Source: Victivallales bacterium
GTDB taxonomy: Bacteria > Verrucomicrobiota > Lentisphaeria > Victivallales > JAADHT01
NCBI GenBank assembly: GCA_016930955.1
Contig: JAFGFR010000031.1
Span: forward strand, 1-16,243
Reading direction: 5' to 3'
Length of the DNA: 16,243 bases
In this document: in pieces, positions 15,227-16,243 of the stretch
Position numbering within the stretch: position 1 is the first letter of the stretch
How the letters are laid out: each line of letters starts with the position of its first letter
Program-made: the position numbers and the translations under genes
Notes under the pieces: generated by a model
What the model was told of the DNA's origin: nothing
Databases searched by the model: none
The model's input: only the letters and a program-made list of their open reading frames with translations

Positions 15227-15243
15227 TTTGCGGAATTCGCAAA
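15227..15243. repeat. TGCGRANTTCGCA-type palindrome, copy 4
   Basis: TTTGCGGAATTCGCAAA is a 17-mer palindrome around a central A with one G-T mismatch. It lies between genes, directly before the long hairpin upstream of umuD. Confidence 0.5.
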
Positions 15244-15248
15244 ATAAA

Positions 15249-15308
15249 GAGCCGATTGCAAGAACAGGCGCTGGATCGGCATCCTGGCGGCGTTTTTGCA
15301 ATCGGCTC
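15249..15308. repeat. Long perfect stem-loop upstream of umuD
   Basis: GAGCCGATTGCAA (15249-15261) and TTGCAATCGGCTC (15296-15308) are exact reverse complements. The stem extends inward by four more pairs if G-U is allowed. The loop is about 26 nt. It ends 34 nt before the umuD start. No T-run follows, so it is not a standard terminator; it could be a leader structure or a small element. Confidence 0.7.
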
Positions 15309-15342
15309 CAAGATAAGGGTTTTAACGATTATGGGACGCGAC

Positions 15343-15804
15343 ATGTTTTATACGGACACGGATAGTTGCGAGGGTGGCGTTTGTGTGGTTGCGGGTGAGA
15401 GTGTATGTGCCGGTTTTCCCTCGCCTGCGGAAGGTTATATGGAAGGTGGGCTGGACTTGAATGAGCATGTTGTCCGTCATCCGACCTCGACTTTTTTTAT
15501 CCGTGTGCGCGGTGACTCGATGTTGGGTGCGGGTATTTTCTCGGGTGATCTTCTGGTCGTTGACCGTTCGCTTACGGCATCCGACGGCTCAATTGTCCTG
15601 GCGGTCCTTGACGGCGAATTCACTGTCAAGCGTCTGCGTCGCTCGGGCGGGGCTGTGGAGCTTGTCGCGGAAAACCCGGATTTCTCCGGGTGCGTGGATC
15701 TCTCATGCGCAGATTTTCGTGTATGGGGAGTTGTCACGCACAGCATCCGCTCGTTTGTGCCGAGGCGGTCGGTAGGCGGCGGTCGGGATGGAGGGACAAT
15801 TTGA
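15343..15804 (+). CDS. umuD: UmuD-like SOS mutagenesis protein (S24 self-cleaving protease)
   Basis: The product is 153 residues from ATG 15343. CAGFPSPAEGYMEGGLDLNEH closely parallels the UmuD cleavage region, with the scissile bond A23-G24 (Cys-Gly in E. coli UmuD). The catalytic serine is S59 in VRGDSMLGAGI and the lysine K96 in GEFTVKRL. These numbers are one less than in E. coli UmuD (24/25, 60, 97), which is why 15343 is chosen over ATG 15331 or the longer frame from 15097. After RecA-stimulated self-cleavage, UmuD' would join UmuC as pol V. GGGA lies 6 nt upstream. The stop overlaps the umuC start by one base. Confidence 0.9.
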   Translation: MFYTDTDSCEGGVCVVAGESVCAGFPSPAEGYMEGGLDLNEHVVRHPTSTFFIRVRGDSMLGAGIFSGDLLVVDRSLTASDGSIVLAVLDGEFTVKRLRRSGGAVELVAENPDFSGCVDLSCADFRVWGVVTHSIRSFVPRRSVGGGRDGGTI

Positions 15805-16243
15805 TGTTCGGGCTGGTCGACTGCAACAACTTCTACGTCTCGTGTGAAAGGCTTTTCCGCCCTTCGCTGGAGGGGTGCCCTGTCGTGGTGCTATCCAACA
15901 ATGACGGCTGCGTCATCGCGCGCTCGAACGAGGCGAAGGCCCTCGGGATCGCAATGGGCGTGCCGTACTTCAAGACACGCGAGTTGATCGAGCGCAACGG
16001 AGTGGCGGTGTTCTCCTCCAACTACGCATTGTACGGCGACATGTCATCCCGCGTGATGGACACGATATCACGGCTTGTCCCGTCGCTCGATGTGTACTCG
16101 ATAGACGAGGCTTTTGTCGACTTCTCGAACCAGAGGGGTGAGATTGACTGCCCGGCAAGATCCTGCGAGATTCGCAGGACTGTGCTGAGGGATGTCGGGA
16201 TTCCGGTGAGCATAGGAGTCGGTGCGACAAGGACGCTGGCCAA
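15804..16243 (+). CDS. umuC: UmuC-like Y-family DNA polymerase (C-terminus cut by window edge)
   Basis: The first 146 codons are visible. MFGLVDCNNFYVSCERLF opens the Y-family palm, with metal-binding D6 and the steric-gate Y11. SNNDGCVIARSNEAKALGI (31-49) is typical of UmuC. YSIDEAFVDF holds the catalytic pair D101-E102, and VSIGVGATRTLAK closes the visible part. It is the catalytic subunit of translesion polymerase V. The ATG shares one base with the umuD stop (TGATG), and GGAGGG lies 9 nt upstream. The C-terminal little finger and clamp-binding region are outside the window. Confidence 0.95.
   Translation, partial: MFGLVDCNNFYVSCERLFRPSLEGCPVVVLSNNDGCVIARSNEAKALGIAMGVPYFKTRELIERNGVAVFSSNYALYGDMSSRVMDTISRLVPSLDVYSIDEAFVDFSNQRGEIDCPARSCEIRRTVLRDVGIPVSIGVGATRTLA
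16161..16179. repeat. TGCGRANTTCGCA-type palindrome, copy 5
   Basis: TCCTGCGAGATTCGCAGGA is a 19-mer palindrome around a central A with one G-T mismatch, inside umuC. Unlike copies 2 and 3, it encodes CEIRR rather than AKFA, so a shared protein motif does not explain it. Confidence 0.5.

Larger units (their letters stand above)
14962..15342. other. Gene-poor region between glycosidase and umuD, rich in inverted repeats
   Basis: These 381 bases hold no gene I can support. They are more AT-rich on the left. They contain the right arm of the 12-bp inverted repeat, a small hairpin at 15039-15051, an 8-bp pair (15135-15142/15202-15209), a TATAAT box at 15160-15165, palindrome copy 4 at 15227-15243 and the long hairpin at 15249-15308. 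Both strands have open frames here (plus from 15097, minus 15037-15282), but neither has a recognisable product. I saw no consensus LexA box. Confidence 0.6.

Noticed and set aside
15037..15282. 81-codon minus-strand open frame before umuD
   Set aside because: It has no ribosome site or recognisable domain, and crosses the palindrome and part of the hairpin; noncoding is more likely.
1..16243. CRISPR arrays, rRNA genes, intact insertion sequences or phage genes
   Set aside because: I saw no regularly spaced repeats, rRNA-like sequence, transposase or phage proteins on either strand.

Overview
This window is from a bacterial chromosome with moderately high GC by eye, and its genes are closely packed. 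The gene content suggests a carbohydrate-degrading member of the PVC group or a neighbouring phylum (Planctomycetota, Lentisphaerota, Kiritimatiellota or similar). The evidence is a uroporphyrinogen-decarboxylase-family paralogue, an oligogalacturonate-lyase-like beta-propeller, a Gfo/Idh/MocA oxidoreductase with a sugar isomerase-like TIM barrel, and a large secreted glycosidase. This placement is an inference; the window contains no rRNA or other phylogenetic marker.

Region 1 (1-2221, minus strand) holds a DUF58 protein and a BatA-like membrane von Willebrand A protein that overlap by 4 nt. The second gene runs off the left edge. Region 2 (about 2290-3120) is an intergenic island with a VapBC toxin-antitoxin module on the plus strand. 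It has a clear promoter and operator, and a 42-bp palindrome-bearing repeat lies on each side of it.

Region 3 (3205-5923, minus) is a hom-aspartokinase operon for the aspartate-family amino acids, with a good candidate promoter at 6008-6036. Region 4 (6054-9042, minus) is a probable three-gene operon: URO-D-family protein, oligogalacturonate-lyase-like propeller, then a HhH-GPD DNA glycosylase. Region 5 (9250-11432, plus) is divergent from it and carries a Gfo/Idh/MocA dehydrogenase and a xylose-isomerase-like TIM barrel protein, closed by a strong intrinsic terminator. The four metabolic genes around 6.8-11.4 kb look like a small sugar-acid or keto-glycoside utilisation locus.

Region 6 (11558-14961) has tRNA-Gln(UUG) followed by a 1067-residue exported multidomain glycosidase with a clan GH-A-like catalytic barrel and a C-terminal CBM9-like domain. 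Region 7 (14962-15342) is a gene-poor stretch rich in inverted repeats. Region 8 (15343-16243) is a umuDC pair for error-prone translesion synthesis, with umuC cut by the right edge.

A short palindrome family with the core TGCGRANTTCGCA recurs five times across the window, in genes and between them, and may be a genome-wide iterated palindrome. I did not find an unmistakably new system. The best leads are this palindrome family, the repeat-bracketed VapBC island, the divergent sugar locus with the large glycosidase, and the structured region upstream of umuD.
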